From assembly GCF_019991125.1 (NCBI RefSeq), contig NZ_JAGENB010000002.1:558001-622000 (forward strand): a DNA stretch of 64,000 bases. The letters run 5' to 3'. A program made the position numbers and the translations under genes. This document shows positions 1 to 10,134 of this stretch, piece by piece. This stretch comes from Phyllobacterium calauticae. Its GTDB lineage: Bacteria; Pseudomonadota; Alphaproteobacteria; Rhizobiales; Rhizobiaceae. Below the pieces are notes generated by a model. It made no database searches and was not told the DNA's origin. It was given only the letters and a program-made list of their open reading frames with translations. Each line of letters opens with the position of its first letter. Within the stretch, counting starts at the first letter, position 1.

Positions 1-1001
1 ACTATCTCATTCCGGGGCTTGTCGAACTGCACACGGACCATCTGGAAGGCCATTATGCGCCGCGTCCGCGTGTGCGCTGGAACCCGATTGCAGCCGTGCT
101 TGCGCACGATGCGCAGATTGCCTCATCCGGTATCACCACGGTTCTCGATGCGCTGCGCATCGGCCTTGACCGCGATGCGGACATGTCCGCCGGCGAAATC
201 CGCAAGCTGGCCGACGCCATCGAAGACAGCGTGCAGCAGGATCGCCTGCGTGCCGATCACTATTTCCATCTGCGCTGCGAAGTGTCGGTCGCCGACTGCC
301 TCGACGGGTTCCATTATTTCGACAATGACAGCCGCGTGCGGCTGGCCTCGCTGATGGATCATGCGCCGGGCCAGCGTCAGTTCGTCGACCTGGAAACCTA
401 TGCCTATTACTACCAGCGCAAGCTGAAGCTGTCCGACCTCGAATTCAACGTGTTCTGCGAACAGCGCATGGAGGAATCGGCGCGCCATTCCGCACCACAC
501 CGGAAAGCCATTTCGGATCTGTGCCGCGAGCGCGGCATCGTGCTTGCCAGCCATGACGACGCGACGACAGCCCATGTGGATGAAGCGGTGGAGCAGGGCA
601 TCCACGTGGCGGAATTCCCGACGACACTGGAAGCGGCGGCTGCCTCGAAGCAGGCGGGCCTTGCCGTGCTGATGGGCGCGCCGAACGTCGTTCGCGGCGG
701 TTCGCATTCCGGCAATGTTTCGGCGCGTGAGCTGGTCGAACATGGTCATCTCGACATCCTGTCCTCCGACTATATTCCGTTCAGCCTGATCCAGTCGACA
801 TTCTTCCTGAGCGACGTGGTCGAGGGGATTACCCTGCCGGATGCGGTGCGGCTTGTGACCAAGAACCCGGCCGAGGCGGTCGGTTTCGACGACCGCGGTG
901 TCATCGAAGTCGGCAAGCGCGCCGATCTGGTGCGGGTCCGGGTTGACGAGCACATTCCGATCGTCCGCACGGTGTGGCGCGAAGGCCGCCGGGTGGTCTG
1001 A
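1..1001 (+). CDS. phnM: PhnM, alpha-D-ribose 1-methylphosphonate 5-triphosphate diphosphatase (5' end outside the window)
   Basis: The reading frame is open from base 3 and starts inside the protein, so the N-terminus lies left of the window. The first visible residues contain ELHTDHLE, the amidohydrolase metal-binding segment of PhnM. Later parts include an ASHDD motif, and a typical PhnM C-terminus ends at a TGA. PhnM removes pyrophosphate from the ribose triphosphate phosphonate made by PhnGHIL in the carbon-phosphorus lyase pathway in the cytoplasm. The stop overlaps the next start (TGATG), so phnM and phnN are translationally coupled. The rest of the phn operon should lie to the left. 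Confidence 0.95.
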   Translation, partial: YLIPGLVELHTDHLEGHYAPRPRVRWNPIAAVLAHDAQIASSGITTVLDALRIGLDRDADMSAGEIRKLADAIEDSVQQDRLRADHYFHLRCEVSVADCLDGFHYFDNDSRVRLASLMDHAPGQRQFVDLETYAYYYQRKLKLSDLEFNVFCEQRMEESARHSAPHRKAISDLCRERGIVLASHDDATTAHVDEAVEQGIHVAEFPTTLEAAAASKQAGLAVLMGAPNVVRGGSHSGNVSARELVEHGHLDILSSDYIPFSLIQSTFFLSDVVEGITLPDAVRLVTKNPAEAVGFDDRGVIEVGKRADLVRVRVDEHIPIVRTVWREGRRVV

Positions 1002-1627
1002 TGGCAGCGGCAACGATCGAACGCGCACTCAATCCGGCATCGGCGCCGTTGCGCAACGGCGTGTTTGTCGCCGTTGTCGGCCCGAGCGGGGCGGGCAAGG
1101 ACACGATCATGGATTTTGCCCGCGATGCATTGCGCGGCCAGCCGGATTTCCATTTCGTGCGCCGGGTGGTGACGCGGCCGTCAACGGTCGATGCGGAAGA
1201 CCATGACAGCCTGGGTGAGGAGGAGTTTCTGGCCGCGCAGCGGGCAGGGGCATTCTGCCATTGCTGGGAAGCCCACGGCCTGCGCTACGGCTTGCCCGTC
1301 TCGGTGGACCAGCAGGTGGAACAGGGCGCGGTAGCCATTGCCAATGTGTCGCGCGGTGTCCTGCCGGCCTTGCGCCAGTCCTATGCCAATTTCATTGTCG
1401 TGCATATCACTGCTTCGCCCGAGGTTCTGGCGCAGCGTCTGGCCGCGCGCGGCCGCGAGGATGCCGAGGAAATCAAGCGCCGCCTGATGCGGGCTGCGCC
1501 AAACCCGTGCGATCCCTCCGATGCCGTGATGATCGACAATTCGGGCGAGGTTGCGGTCGCGGGCCGTGCTTTTGTCGCTGTTCTCAGGAAATCGTCGGCA
1601 TTTGCCGCCGTTTCCGAGCAGATATGA
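1001..1627 (+). CDS. phnN: PhnN, ribose 1,5-bisphosphate phosphokinase
   Basis: The product is 208 residues with a P-loop, VVGPSGAGKDT, near residue 20 and a guanylate-kinase-like fold, as in PhnN. It phosphorylates ribose 1,5-bisphosphate to PRPP, the salvage end of the C-P lyase pathway. I chose the ATG that overlaps the phnM stop by one base rather than an in-frame start nine codons upstream, because the upstream codons lie inside phnM. It ends just before a strong hairpin and is the last gene of the phn operon. Confidence 0.93.
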   Translation: MAAATIERALNPASAPLRNGVFVAVVGPSGAGKDTIMDFARDALRGQPDFHFVRRVVTRPSTVDAEDHDSLGEEEFLAAQRAGAFCHCWEAHGLRYGLPVSVDQQVEQGAVAIANVSRGVLPALRQSYANFIVVHITASPEVLAQRLAARGREDAEEIKRRLMRAAPNPCDPSDAVMIDNSGEVAVAGRAFVAVLRKSSAFAAVSEQI

Positions 1628-1649
1628 ACTGGACTTATCCGGATATGCA

Positions 1650-1675
1650 AAAACCGGGGGCAAGCCCCCGGTTTT
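1650..1675. terminator. Bidirectional terminator between phnN and the porin gene
   Basis: A 12-bp perfect inverted repeat (AAAACCGGGGGC with its complement) has an AA centre and ends in TTTT on either strand. It lies between two converging genes, so it can end both transcripts. Confidence 0.85.
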
Positions 1676-1693
1676 GTTTACTCTTCAGTCTTC

Positions 1694-2761
1694 CTAGAAA
1701 TTGCGCTGGAAGCGGATCGTGCCGCCGAAAGCATCATCGTTGCCGCCATTGGCAAGCGAGGTGTCCTTACGGTCGCCGTCAAACTTGGTGTAGTTCACTT
1801 CCGGCGTGATGGTGAAGCCGGGGACGAGCTCGTAAGCAACGTTCAAAGCCGCAGCAACGGTGCCTTCCGATTCATAGCCGACGAGACCGTTGATGGTTGC
1901 CTTGTCGGAAACCTTGGCGGCCAGTCCGCCCCAGGCCGCCCAGTCGCCGTGCCATGGCGCGAGGAAGTTGCGGTTGACGCGGGTGCTGTCGTAGCCGGAC
2001 TGATAGCCGCCCATGACGAAGGCCGAGAACGTATCGGTGAACTTCAGGTCGAAGCGCAACTTGCCGGCGAATTCTTCGACGTTGGAGTCATAACCGCCGA
2101 TTGCACTGACGCCGCCCCAACCCTGCTCGAACTTCACGCCGCCCATCAGGTGCGGCAGGTAGCTGTCGATGACATAGCCGGAATAGCCGTCATTGGTCGA
2201 ACCCTGTTCGGCGGCGACGATCACCGACAAGCCATTGCCCGCGGCATAGGTATAGCTGACCTGATTGCTTGCCCAGCTGTTGTAGTTGATCACATCGTCA
2301 TTGATGATGTTGCCGGCATAATTGGTCCACGAGCCGAAGATTTCGTCGGCAACACCGATGCGGAAGCCGCCGAGCTCAATGAAGGCCTGGGGAATGGTGC
2401 CGCCGCTGTTCACGCCATTGGTGTATTCGAAACGGGTCTGGATGTAGGAACGCAACGTGCCGAGCTCGGTTTCCGAGCGGGCATCGAAGCGGATTTCCGT
2501 ACGCAGATGCTTGTTCCAGGTGCCGAACTCGCCGCCGCTGTAGACATTGTCACCCGCGCCGACATCGTAGCGCACATACCCGCCGATCTTCAGGCAGGTT
2601 TCAGTACCGGGGATATAGAAGAAGCCCTTGCCATAAGCATCGCAGACGCGAACATACTCAACCGGTTCCGGCTGCGCCACCACGATAGCATCCGCTGCGC
2701 GGGCGCCAGTAACGGCAACCAACGCCGCCGCCGAGCCAAGAAGAATAGCTTTGATGTTCAT
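1694..2761 (-). CDS. Outer-membrane porin of the Brucella Omp2 family
   Basis: The protein is 355 residues. A signal peptide (MNIKAILLGSAAALVAV...) ends at ARA-AD. Next comes the family's YVRVCDAYG segment and an ETCLKIGGYVRYD stretch, then many alternating beta-strand segments, ending in FQRNF with the C-terminal Phe expected for outer-membrane insertion. It should form a 16-stranded trimeric channel for small hydrophilic solutes. I placed the start at the ATG preceded by GGAGG, because the 37 residues upstream in frame are not signal-peptide-like. It is monocistronic, bounded by a terminator and a 300-bp upstream region. Confidence 0.93.
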   Translation of the reverse strand: MNIKAILLGSAAALVAVTGARAADAIVVAQPEPVEYVRVCDAYGKGFFYIPGTETCLKIGGYVRYDVGAGDNVYSGGEFGTWNKHLRTEIRFDARSETELGTLRSYIQTRFEYTNGVNSGGTIPQAFIELGGFRIGVADEIFGSWTNYAGNIINDDVINYNSWASNQVSYTYAAGNGLSVIVAAEQGSTNDGYSGYVIDSYLPHLMGGVKFEQGWGGVSAIGGYDSNVEEFAGKLRFDLKFTDTFSAFVMGGYQSGYDSTRVNRNFLAPWHGDWAAWGGLAAKVSDKATINGLVGYESEGTVAAALNVAYELVPGFTITPEVNYTKFDGDRKDTSLANGGNDDAFGGTIRFQRNF

Positions 2762-3070
2762 CGGGAGCCTCCATGCAAATCGATGACTCTGTTTTAGGCC
2801 GGTTTTTATGACGGTGTAAAACTGAAAAATGCCGAACCGGCGGTTCGATAGACTTTGTTGCGGTTTTATCACGCTACTGAATGTATCATGTCAGGCCGGG
2901 GCATTGCGGCGCGAAAGTCATGCTCCGGTGGACAAAACGGCCGCCGCGCATTATGAGGAGCGGCGCAATCTGCGGCGAAGGCCGGGAGAATTCGGCCTCT
3001 TCACCGTCACATTGCCGATCACGAATTGTGCAAACGCGCCAACACCAATCGAAAGCATCCGGACGTGGCA
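2762..3070. promoter_or_regulatory. Divergent control region of porin and dusA
   Basis: This 309-bp gap lies between two divergent genes and contains no plausible gene. The only clear structure is a dyad at 2833-2847, CGAACCG-g-CGGTTCG, 72 bp upstream of the porin start. It could be an operator for the porin gene. I do not recognise its consensus. Confidence 0.4.
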
Positions 3071-4081
3071 ATGACGGCTGAACAGAACAATGGCTACACG
3101 CACAACCGCTTTGCGGTGGCGCCGATGATCGATTGGACCGATCGCCATTGCCGGACGCTGCACCGCCAGTTCACGCGCCATGCCTTGCTCTACACGGAAA
3201 TGATCGTGGCGGATGCGGCCATCCACGGCAATCGCGAACGGCTTCTGGGTTTTTCCAGTGCTGAGCACCCCGTTGCCTTGCAGCTCGGCGGCTCCGATCC
3301 GGCCAAGCTCTCCGAAGCGGCGCGTGTGGGGGAAACCTTCGGTTACCGCGAGATCAACCTGAATGTCGGCTGCCCGTCGGACCGCGTGCAGTCCGGCACG
3401 TTCGGTGCCTGCCTGATGAAAACGCCCGGTCTGGTGGCCGACTGCGTCGCTGCGATGAAGCGGTCGGTGTCGATCCCCGTCACGGTCAAATGCCGGATCG
3501 GCGTCGATGATCAGGATATCGAACCGGCGCTCGACGATCTCGCTGGCGGCGTGTTCGCGGCGGGGGCCGATGCCCTGTGGGTGCATGCGCGCAAAGCCTG
3601 GCTCAAGGGGCTTTCACCGAAGGAGAACCGGGATATTCCGCCGCTGGATTATGACCGCGTCTACCGGCTCAAGCGGCAAAACCCGAGTCAATTCATCGGG
3701 ATCAATGGCGGTCTTCAGACGCTCGATGAAGCGCTTCAGCATTTGAATCATGTGGATGGTGTCATGCTCGGCCGCGCCGCCTACAACAATCCCATGTTGC
3801 TCGCCGATGTGGACGGGGCGATCTATGGCGATGCCCGTCCGGCCGCATCGGTCGATGCGATCATCGACCATATGTGCGCCTATACGGATGAGCACATGCG
3901 GCAGGGCGGGCGCGTCTCGCACATAGCCCGCCACATGGTCGGCATGTTCCATGGCGCAGCCGGTGCGCGGCGCTGGCGCCAGATTCTGTCGACGGAAGCC
4001 AACAGGCCGGATGCGGACAGCAGCGTCATCCGCCGTGCCTATGAAGCCGTGCAAGCGGGATTGGCCGACCAGGCCGCCTGA
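3071..4081 (+). CDS. dusA: tRNA-dihydrouridine synthase A
   Basis: The product is 336 residues, the usual DusA length. It starts with the APMIDWTDRHCR active-site entry typical of DusA, followed by ALYTEMI, a QLGGSDP segment, and NLNVGCPSDRVQ with the catalytic Cys. FMN-binding VHARKAWLKGLSP and the GVMLGRAAY segment follow. It reduces uridines 20/20a in the tRNA D-loop using FMN and NADPH. An upstream in-frame start at 3026 would add 15 residues with no family match. The Shine-Dalgarno sequence is weak. Confidence 0.93.
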   Translation: MTAEQNNGYTHNRFAVAPMIDWTDRHCRTLHRQFTRHALLYTEMIVADAAIHGNRERLLGFSSAEHPVALQLGGSDPAKLSEAARVGETFGYREINLNVGCPSDRVQSGTFGACLMKTPGLVADCVAAMKRSVSIPVTVKCRIGVDDQDIEPALDDLAGGVFAAGADALWVHARKAWLKGLSPKENRDIPPLDYDRVYRLKRQNPSQFIGINGGLQTLDEALQHLNHVDGVMLGRAAYNNPMLLADVDGAIYGDARPAASVDAIIDHMCAYTDEHMRQGGRVSHIARHMVGMFHGAAGARRWRQILSTEANRPDADSSVIRRAYEAVQAGLADQAA

Positions 4082-4086
4082 ACCGT

Positions 4087-4791
4087 CTAATCCGACAGGA
4101 TCAGGCGATCGCCGCGCACGGAAAAACCGCTGAGGGTGTTGAGGAAATTCATGCCGAGCAGGCTGCCGTCCATGCGGCCCTCCTGCGCGACCATGGCACG
4201 GATATTGCGCCGGAGGATGGCACCGATCCTGATTTCGTCCAGCATCACGATCGCGGCAGTGGCTGCGCCGTTCGCTGTCATGATCGGCGTCCTGTAGGCC
4301 AGCTTGTCCGGATTGAGGCCCGCCCGCCGCGCGTCGTCATAGGAGAGCACGATGGACGATGCGCCGGTATCGACCATGAAGCCGATCGAGGCATTGTTGA
4401 CCGAGCCCTTGACCTCGAAATGACCGTTTTCTGCCTTGGCCAGCGTCACTGTCACGCCGCCATCGCCATCCCTTGCGGAAATCGGGCTGCCGGGAACGAG
4501 CCCCGCCGTGACGCGGTGACCGATGTCCTGCAGTTCATAGCGATACTGGTAACCGGCAACCAGAGCCATCAGAATAACCAGCCACATCGCCATGTTGCGC
4601 AGGAAGTGGCTGAGCGGGATGCCGGAGCCGAGCAGGCCTGCCGCAATCACGATGCCCCAGATGCTCATATAGGCAAGGCGTGCGAACTGGTCATTGGCCA
4701 GACCCAGCGTCGTGCCGCTGCCATTGTTGGCGATGAGGAGGAGGGTTGTTCCGGCGATGAGGGCGACGATGATCCAGAACAGGCGGGGCAT
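4087..4791 (-). CDS. Membrane-anchored retropepsin-like aspartic protease (TIGR02281/clan AA type)
   Basis: The product is 234 residues. Two to three hydrophobic segments in the first 80 residues anchor the protein. The C-terminal half carries the retroviral-type aspartic protease core with FMVDTGASSIVLS near residue 140 and LLGMNFLNTLSGF near the end. The D-T-G triad is intact. The family works as a homodimer, and its substrate is unknown. The start overlaps the stop of the DUF1289 gene by one base (TGATG), so the two genes are co-translated. Confidence 0.82.
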   Translation of the reverse strand: MPRLFWIIVALIAGTTLLLIANNGSGTTLGLANDQFARLAYMSIWGIVIAAGLLGSGIPLSHFLRNMAMWLVILMALVAGYQYRYELQDIGHRVTAGLVPGSPISARDGDGGVTVTLAKAENGHFEVKGSVNNASIGFMVDTGASSIVLSYDDARRAGLNPDKLAYRTPIMTANGAATAAIVMLDEIRIGAILRRNIRAMVAQEGRMDGSLLGMNFLNTLSGFSVRGDRLILSD

Positions 4792-5024
4792 CAGATCTCC
4801 TGTTCCTTCTCACGGGCCATGCGGGTGCGCCGGGTTTCGCGGCGCGGGCGGCGTTCGATGCTGTCGAGACGGGCGGCAAGGCCGGCCATGATCGTCCGCC
4901 GATTATCCGGCGTCATCGTCAACCATGCGCCGATTTCCTCGCGCGTGCGCCCGCAGCCGAAACAATAGCCGGTCTTCATATCGATGGCGCAGACGAGGAT
5001 GCAGGGTGACTCGATGGTGCTCAT
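4791..5024 (-). CDS. DUF1289 small cysteine-rich protein
   Basis: This 77-residue protein starts MSTIESPCILVCAIDMKTGYC and continues CFGCGRTREEIGAW, the four-cysteine signature of DUF1289. The Cys pattern suggests a small metal site, but no function is established. It is the first gene of a two-gene unit with the aspartic protease. Confidence 0.88.
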   Translation of the reverse strand: MSTIESPCILVCAIDMKTGYCFGCGRTREEIGAWLTMTPDNRRTIMAGLAARLDSIERRPRRETRRTRMAREKEQEI

Positions 5025-5042
5025 ATCCCAGATTTGGTACAG

Positions 5043-5816
5043 TTAGACCGCAATCACAAGCCCGAGCAAAAGCGAAATCGTTGCCAGTTGCTGCATGGCG
5101 CCCAATGTATCGCCGGTCTGCCCGCCGATTTTGTCGCGGCAGAGGGCTGCAAAGCCATAAAACACCAATCCCGCCAGACAGGCGGGTACGATCACGGCAA
5201 AAGGTCCCCCGGCTGCGCCATAGCCGATCACGAGGATGACCGCGCCGATGATCAGGCTGAAATTGGCGGCGTCTTCCGTCGGCGTGCCGGCGCTGTCGGC
5301 AACGCCGCCGGAGCGGGCCGAGGGGAGCATCTGCCAGAATTTGACCAGTATGGCCCGGCTTGCCGCCTCCGTCGCCACGAGAACGGCGATGGAGGCAATG
5401 GGGCTGAGATCGCTGAGAATATCCATGTAGAAGGCAACGCGCAGCAGCACGGAGAGGATCAGCGCCAGCGTTCCGTAGGAGCCGATGGCCGAATCCTTCA
5501 TGATCTCAAGCCGCCGCGCGCTGGTTTTCCCGCCGTAGAAGCCGTCGGCAGCGTCGGCAAGGCCGTCCTCGTGCAGGGCGCCGGTGACAATGATCGAGGT
5601 GGTGACCAGCAGCAGCGCGGTCACGAATTCCGGCAGGTCGAGGGTGTGTCCGACAAGGATGACCACCGCAGCGGGCACGGCGATCAGGATGCCCGCAAGC
5701 GGAAAGCCGCGCACCGTGTCGTGCAGCGAGCCCTGATAATCCTCGAACCATTGCGGCGATACCGGCCAGCGCGACAGAAAGGCCAGCGCGCGCATCGTTT
5801 CCTTCAGCAGTTCCAT
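5043..5816 (-). CDS. cobS: Adenosylcobinamide-GDP ribazoletransferase (cobalamin synthase)
   Basis: The protein is 257 residues with multiple membrane helices and conserved CobS segments: AFLSRWPV near the start, then GALHEDGLADAADGFYGG, whose acidic and glycine residues are typical of the metal/substrate site. It joins adenosylcobinamide-GDP to alpha-ribazole in the inner membrane, the last assembly step of cobalamin. I chose the ATG at 5816 because the 27 extra residues in the longer frame are not membrane-like or conserved. It is divergent from cobT, which supplies its second substrate. I looked for a B12 riboswitch in the 136-bp gap and saw none. Confidence 0.94.
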   Translation of the reverse strand: MELLKETMRALAFLSRWPVSPQWFEDYQGSLHDTVRGFPLAGILIAVPAAVVILVGHTLDLPEFVTALLLVTTSIIVTGALHEDGLADAADGFYGGKTSARRLEIMKDSAIGSYGTLALILSVLLRVAFYMDILSDLSPIASIAVLVATEAASRAILVKFWQMLPSARSGGVADSAGTPTEDAANFSLIIGAVILVIGYGAAGGPFAVIVPACLAGLVFYGFAALCRDKIGGQTGDTLGAMQQLATISLLLGLVIAV

Positions 5817-5952
5817 GACCTGTTCCCGTTCAGCAAAGCCGGCGGCCGGGGCGCGACATTCAATGCCGCCCGATGGCCTTTGCGTTTTGTCTGCCAAAGC
5901 TTATAGGACGTGCATCGATAATTTGCCATGAAGACTTGGTTCAAGGAACATC

Positions 5953-6969
5953 ATGACCACTGGCCTGCCATTTGACGATTTTCGCACCCTCATCGAAACC
6001 CTGCCCGGACCGGACGAGGCCGCTGTCGCCGCCGTGCGCAAGCGCGATTCGACGCTGACCAAGCCGCCGGGCGCGCTCGGCCGCATGGAAGAGATCGTCG
6101 AGTGGCTGGCCGCCTGGACAGGCCGTTCGCGTCCGCAGGTGACGCGGCCGCTGGTCGCGGTTTTCGCCGGCAATCACGGCGTCACCGCCAAGGGCGTTTC
6201 GCCCTATCCGTCATCGGTGACGGCGCAGATGGTGGAAAATTTCGCGGCGGGCGGCGCGGCGATCAACCAGATCTGCATCGCCAATGATCTCGGCCTGAAA
6301 ATCTTCGATCTGGCGTTGGAATATCCCACCGCCGATATCACCGAAGAAGCGGCGATGGATGAAAAGACCTGCGCCGCCACCATGGCTTTCGGCATGGAGT
6401 CCATCGCGGGTGGCACGGACCTCTTGTGCATCGGCGAGATGGGTATCGGCAATACCACCATTGCTGCGGCGATTTTCCACGCCCTCTATGGCGGAACGGC
6501 GGAGGAATGGGTCGGACCCGGCACGGGTGCGACCAGTGACGGCATGAAGCGCAAGGCGGATGCGGTGCGTACCGCCGTGGCACTGCATGGCTCGCACCTG
6601 AAGGATCCGTTGGAAGTGCTGCGCCGTCTGGGCGGGCGCGAGATCGCGGCGATGGTCGGTGCCATCCTGGCGACACGCGTCGAAAAAATCCCCGTTATCA
6701 TCGATGGTTATGTCGCCACCTCGGCCGCCGCAATCCTGCATGCGGCCAACCCGGAAGCCATCGATCATTGCCTGTTCGGCCATGTCTCGGCGGAACCCGG
6801 CCACCGCAAGGCTCTGGAAAAGCTGGGCAAGAAGCCATTGCTCGACCTTGGCATGCGGCTCGGCGAGGGCACCGGTGCGGCGCTCGCCGCCGGTATCGTC
6901 AAGGCGGCGGCGCTCTGCCACAGCGGCATGGCAACATTCGACCAGGCAGGCGTCAGCAACCGGGACTGA
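5953..6969 (+). CDS. cobT: Nicotinate-nucleotide-dimethylbenzimidazole phosphoribosyltransferase
   Basis: The product is 338 residues, matching the length of the Pseudomonas denitrificans enzyme (named CobU there). Conserved pieces include KPPGALGRMEEI, FAGNHGV, a GEMGIGNTTIAAAI segment, and a GTGA loop. It transfers phosphoribose from NaMN to dimethylbenzimidazole, giving alpha-ribazole phosphate for CobS. An AAGGAAC Shine-Dalgarno precedes the ATG. Confidence 0.95.
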   Translation: MTTGLPFDDFRTLIETLPGPDEAAVAAVRKRDSTLTKPPGALGRMEEIVEWLAAWTGRSRPQVTRPLVAVFAGNHGVTAKGVSPYPSSVTAQMVENFAAGGAAINQICIANDLGLKIFDLALEYPTADITEEAAMDEKTCAATMAFGMESIAGGTDLLCIGEMGIGNTTIAAAIFHALYGGTAEEWVGPGTGATSDGMKRKADAVRTAVALHGSHLKDPLEVLRRLGGREIAAMVGAILATRVEKIPVIIDGYVATSAAAILHAANPEAIDHCLFGHVSAEPGHRKALEKLGKKPLLDLGMRLGEGTGAALAAGIVKAAALCHSGMATFDQAGVSNRD

Positions 6970-6985
6970 GACTTTTGCGCCGCAA

Positions 6986-7007
6986 CCCCCGGCCAATCAT
7001 CCGGGGG
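6986..7007. terminator. Hairpin between cobT and the MarR gene, overlapping the marR stop
   Basis: CCCCCGG and CCGGGGG form a 7-bp GC-rich stem around an 8-base loop. The right arm lies inside the last codons of the MarR gene, so the converging genes share the terminator. There is no U-run on the plus strand, so its strength as a terminator is uncertain. Confidence 0.5.
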
Positions 7008-7434
7008 CTGGATTGGCGTTGCCGGCCAGCCGCTCCAGCAAATCCCGCACCATGTCCAGCTCCGCTTCCGTAAAACCGGAGCGCAATCGCGCGTCATAGG
7101 CCATGGCGACACGCCGCAGGCGATGAAATATTGCGCGCCCGCCATCGGTCAGCTCGATCCGGTGGATACGCCGGTTGTCCGGTTCCCTTTTGCGCAGCAA
7201 AAGACCTGCATCCTCCATGCCATTCAAGTGATGCGTCAGGGTCGGGCCCTGGATGCCGACCTCATCGGCCAGTTCCGATTGCATCCGGTGGCCGCCGCGC
7301 ATCAGCGCCAGCAGGATAAGCCAGACCGATACGGAGCCGCCTTCGGCAGCCAGAGCATCATCGAAGGCACGGCTGACAGTTTTGGCCGTGCGCGCGAGCA
7401 GCAATCCGATGGGTGGGTGTACGGGTTCCATCAT
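6997..7434 (-). CDS. MarR-family transcriptional regulator
   Basis: The product is 145 residues. A winged helix-turn-helix in the middle (MQSELADEVGIQGPTLTHHL, then KREPDNRRIHRIELT for the wing) identifies MarR. The start is placed at MMEPV, where an AAAGGAAT ribosome site lies just upstream; the longer frame adds 44 non-conserved residues across the promoter region. It is divergent from a small membrane protein gene. A 10-bp palindrome sits in that gene's promoter, so it probably controls that neighbour and itself. Confidence 0.88.
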   Translation of the reverse strand: MMEPVHPPIGLLLARTAKTVSRAFDDALAAEGGSVSVWLILLALMRGGHRMQSELADEVGIQGPTLTHHLNGMEDAGLLLRKREPDNRRIHRIELTDGGRAIFHRLRRVAMAYDARLRSGFTEAELDMVRDLLERLAGNANPAPG

Positions 7435-7440
7435 ATTCCT

Positions 7441-7469
7441 TTGACATCGAACAGTTAGATATCTATGTA
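7441..7469 (+). promoter_or_regulatory. Promoter with embedded palindrome, candidate MarR operator
   Basis: TTGACA at 7441-7446 and TATGTA at 7464-7469 are separated by exactly 17 bases. The perfect palindrome TAGATATCTA (7456-7465) overlaps the spacer and the first bases of the -10. A repressor bound there would block the promoter of the small membrane protein gene. A further TCGATCATATCGATCA pair of half-sites follows at 7474-7489. Confidence 0.55.
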
Positions 7470-7530
7470 TTATTCGATCATATCGATCAAGATACCAATT
7501 CGCGTCAATACGCCAACAGGGAGGTTCATC

Positions 7531-7884
7531 ATGCCAGTCTTTCTGATGATTTTGCTCGCCATTCACGTCTTGTCATCAATCTTTTGGGCGGGATCGACGT
7601 TTACGCTTGCCCGTACGGGCGGTGCGGGAAGCCAGCAGTTCTTCCGGCCGCAAATGGGGGCGGCGACCGTGGCCTTTCTGAGCGGTGCCACATTGCTGGG
7701 GCTTTACCACGGCAGCTGGCTGTCGGGCTCCGAGACGGTTCTCGGGATCGGCATAGTCGCCGCCATCGCCGCAGCGGGGGTGCAGGGTGCGTTGCGGAAA
7801 AAACCGGAGATATCCCACCGCATCGCAGCCGGTCTGCTGGCGGTCACCGCCGTCTGCATGGTGATCGCCCGATTTGCTGCCTGA
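7531..7884 (+). CDS. Small integral membrane protein, function unknown
   Basis: The product is 117 residues with about four hydrophobic helices, the first being MPVFLMILLAIHVLSSIFWA. It has a GGGAGG ribosome site ten bases before the chosen ATG; a longer frame from 7465 would start inside the promoter. I do not recognise the family. Its divergence from a MarR gene suggests a role in response to a small-molecule stress, but that is inference only. Confidence 0.75.
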   Translation: MPVFLMILLAIHVLSSIFWAGSTFTLARTGGAGSQQFFRPQMGAATVAFLSGATLLGLYHGSWLSGSETVLGIGIVAAIAAAGVQGALRKKPEISHRIAAGLLAVTAVCMVIARFAA

Positions 7885-7898
7885 GCGGACGGAGTGAT

Positions 7899-7929
7899 AC
7901 CGCCGGCACGCGGGGCGCGTACCGGCGGT
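7899..7929. terminator. Hairpin terminator between converging genes
   Basis: A 14-bp stem with one mismatch (ACCGCCGGCACGCG against its near-complement) closes a 3-base GGG loop. It lies between the membrane-protein gene and the DoxX gene, which converge here. Confidence 0.65.
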
Positions 7930-7939
7930 GCAATACTGG

Positions 7940-8386
7940 CTAGAATTCCTTGCCGATTTTTGCGTCGACCGAATGATTGCTGGCGCCGCGGATGACAAAG
8001 AAGAACAGGATCGCCGCCCACAGGATGGATTTTTCCGAACCCGCCCAGCCCTGACCCTGCGCGATCCAGTGGAAATAGATCGTCACGGCCAGCACGATGG
8101 TGGTGGCAAAGGCTGCCGGGCGCGTCAGGAACCCGAGCGCCAGCAGGATGCCGCCGAAAAACTCCGTTGCCGCCAGCAGCGGCGACCAGAACACGCCGGG
8201 ATAAAAGCCCAGACCCTCGACCATTTCGACGGCACCGAACGGATTGGCGATCTTGCCCGAGCCGTGCACGACAAGTGCACCGCCGGCAATGACGCGCAGA
8301 AGCGTTTCCGAAAATTGTGCGAGGCCGGTGTAGATGCCGCCAAGGGCCGGAATAATCAGAGGACGGTTGTTTCCATTTGCGTTCAT
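7940..8386 (-). CDS. DoxX-family membrane protein
   Basis: The protein is 148 residues with four membrane helices. It contains the DoxX pattern of LLRVIAGGALVVHGSGKI, FFGGILLALGFLTRPAAF and a final hydrophobic helix. Family members are linked to redox or thiol stress, but no reaction is settled. A GGGGAAG ribosome site precedes the chosen ATG; the longer in-frame start lacks one. It is transcribed alone. Confidence 0.86.
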   Translation of the reverse strand: MNANGNNRPLIIPALGGIYTGLAQFSETLLRVIAGGALVVHGSGKIANPFGAVEMVEGLGFYPGVFWSPLLAATEFFGGILLALGFLTRPAAFATTIVLAVTIYFHWIAQGQGWAGSEKSILWAAILFFFVIRGASNHSVDAKIGKEF

Positions 8387-8476
8387 GAAGCTTCCCCATA
8401 TGAACCTGTTGCAATGGGCCAGCAATGGCGGGGTGCCGCATAACGCGCAAATGACAATTAATTGAACCTGAGTATT

Positions 8477-10000
<1,524 letters not shown>

Positions 10001-10134
10001 GCGCCCCGTTCCAGATCGCCGTTTTGTCTGCACTCCGGCAGCATTGCATCGCAAGCCTATTCATAAATGATTAAAAGACTTTCAAATCTGCCCAATCGGC
10101 GAGGAGAATCAACCGGCATGGATGGTACGTCGCA

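Noticed and set aside
5817-5952. B12 riboswitch between cobS and cobT
   Set aside because: I found no B12-box-like motif or matching hairpins in the 136-bp gap.
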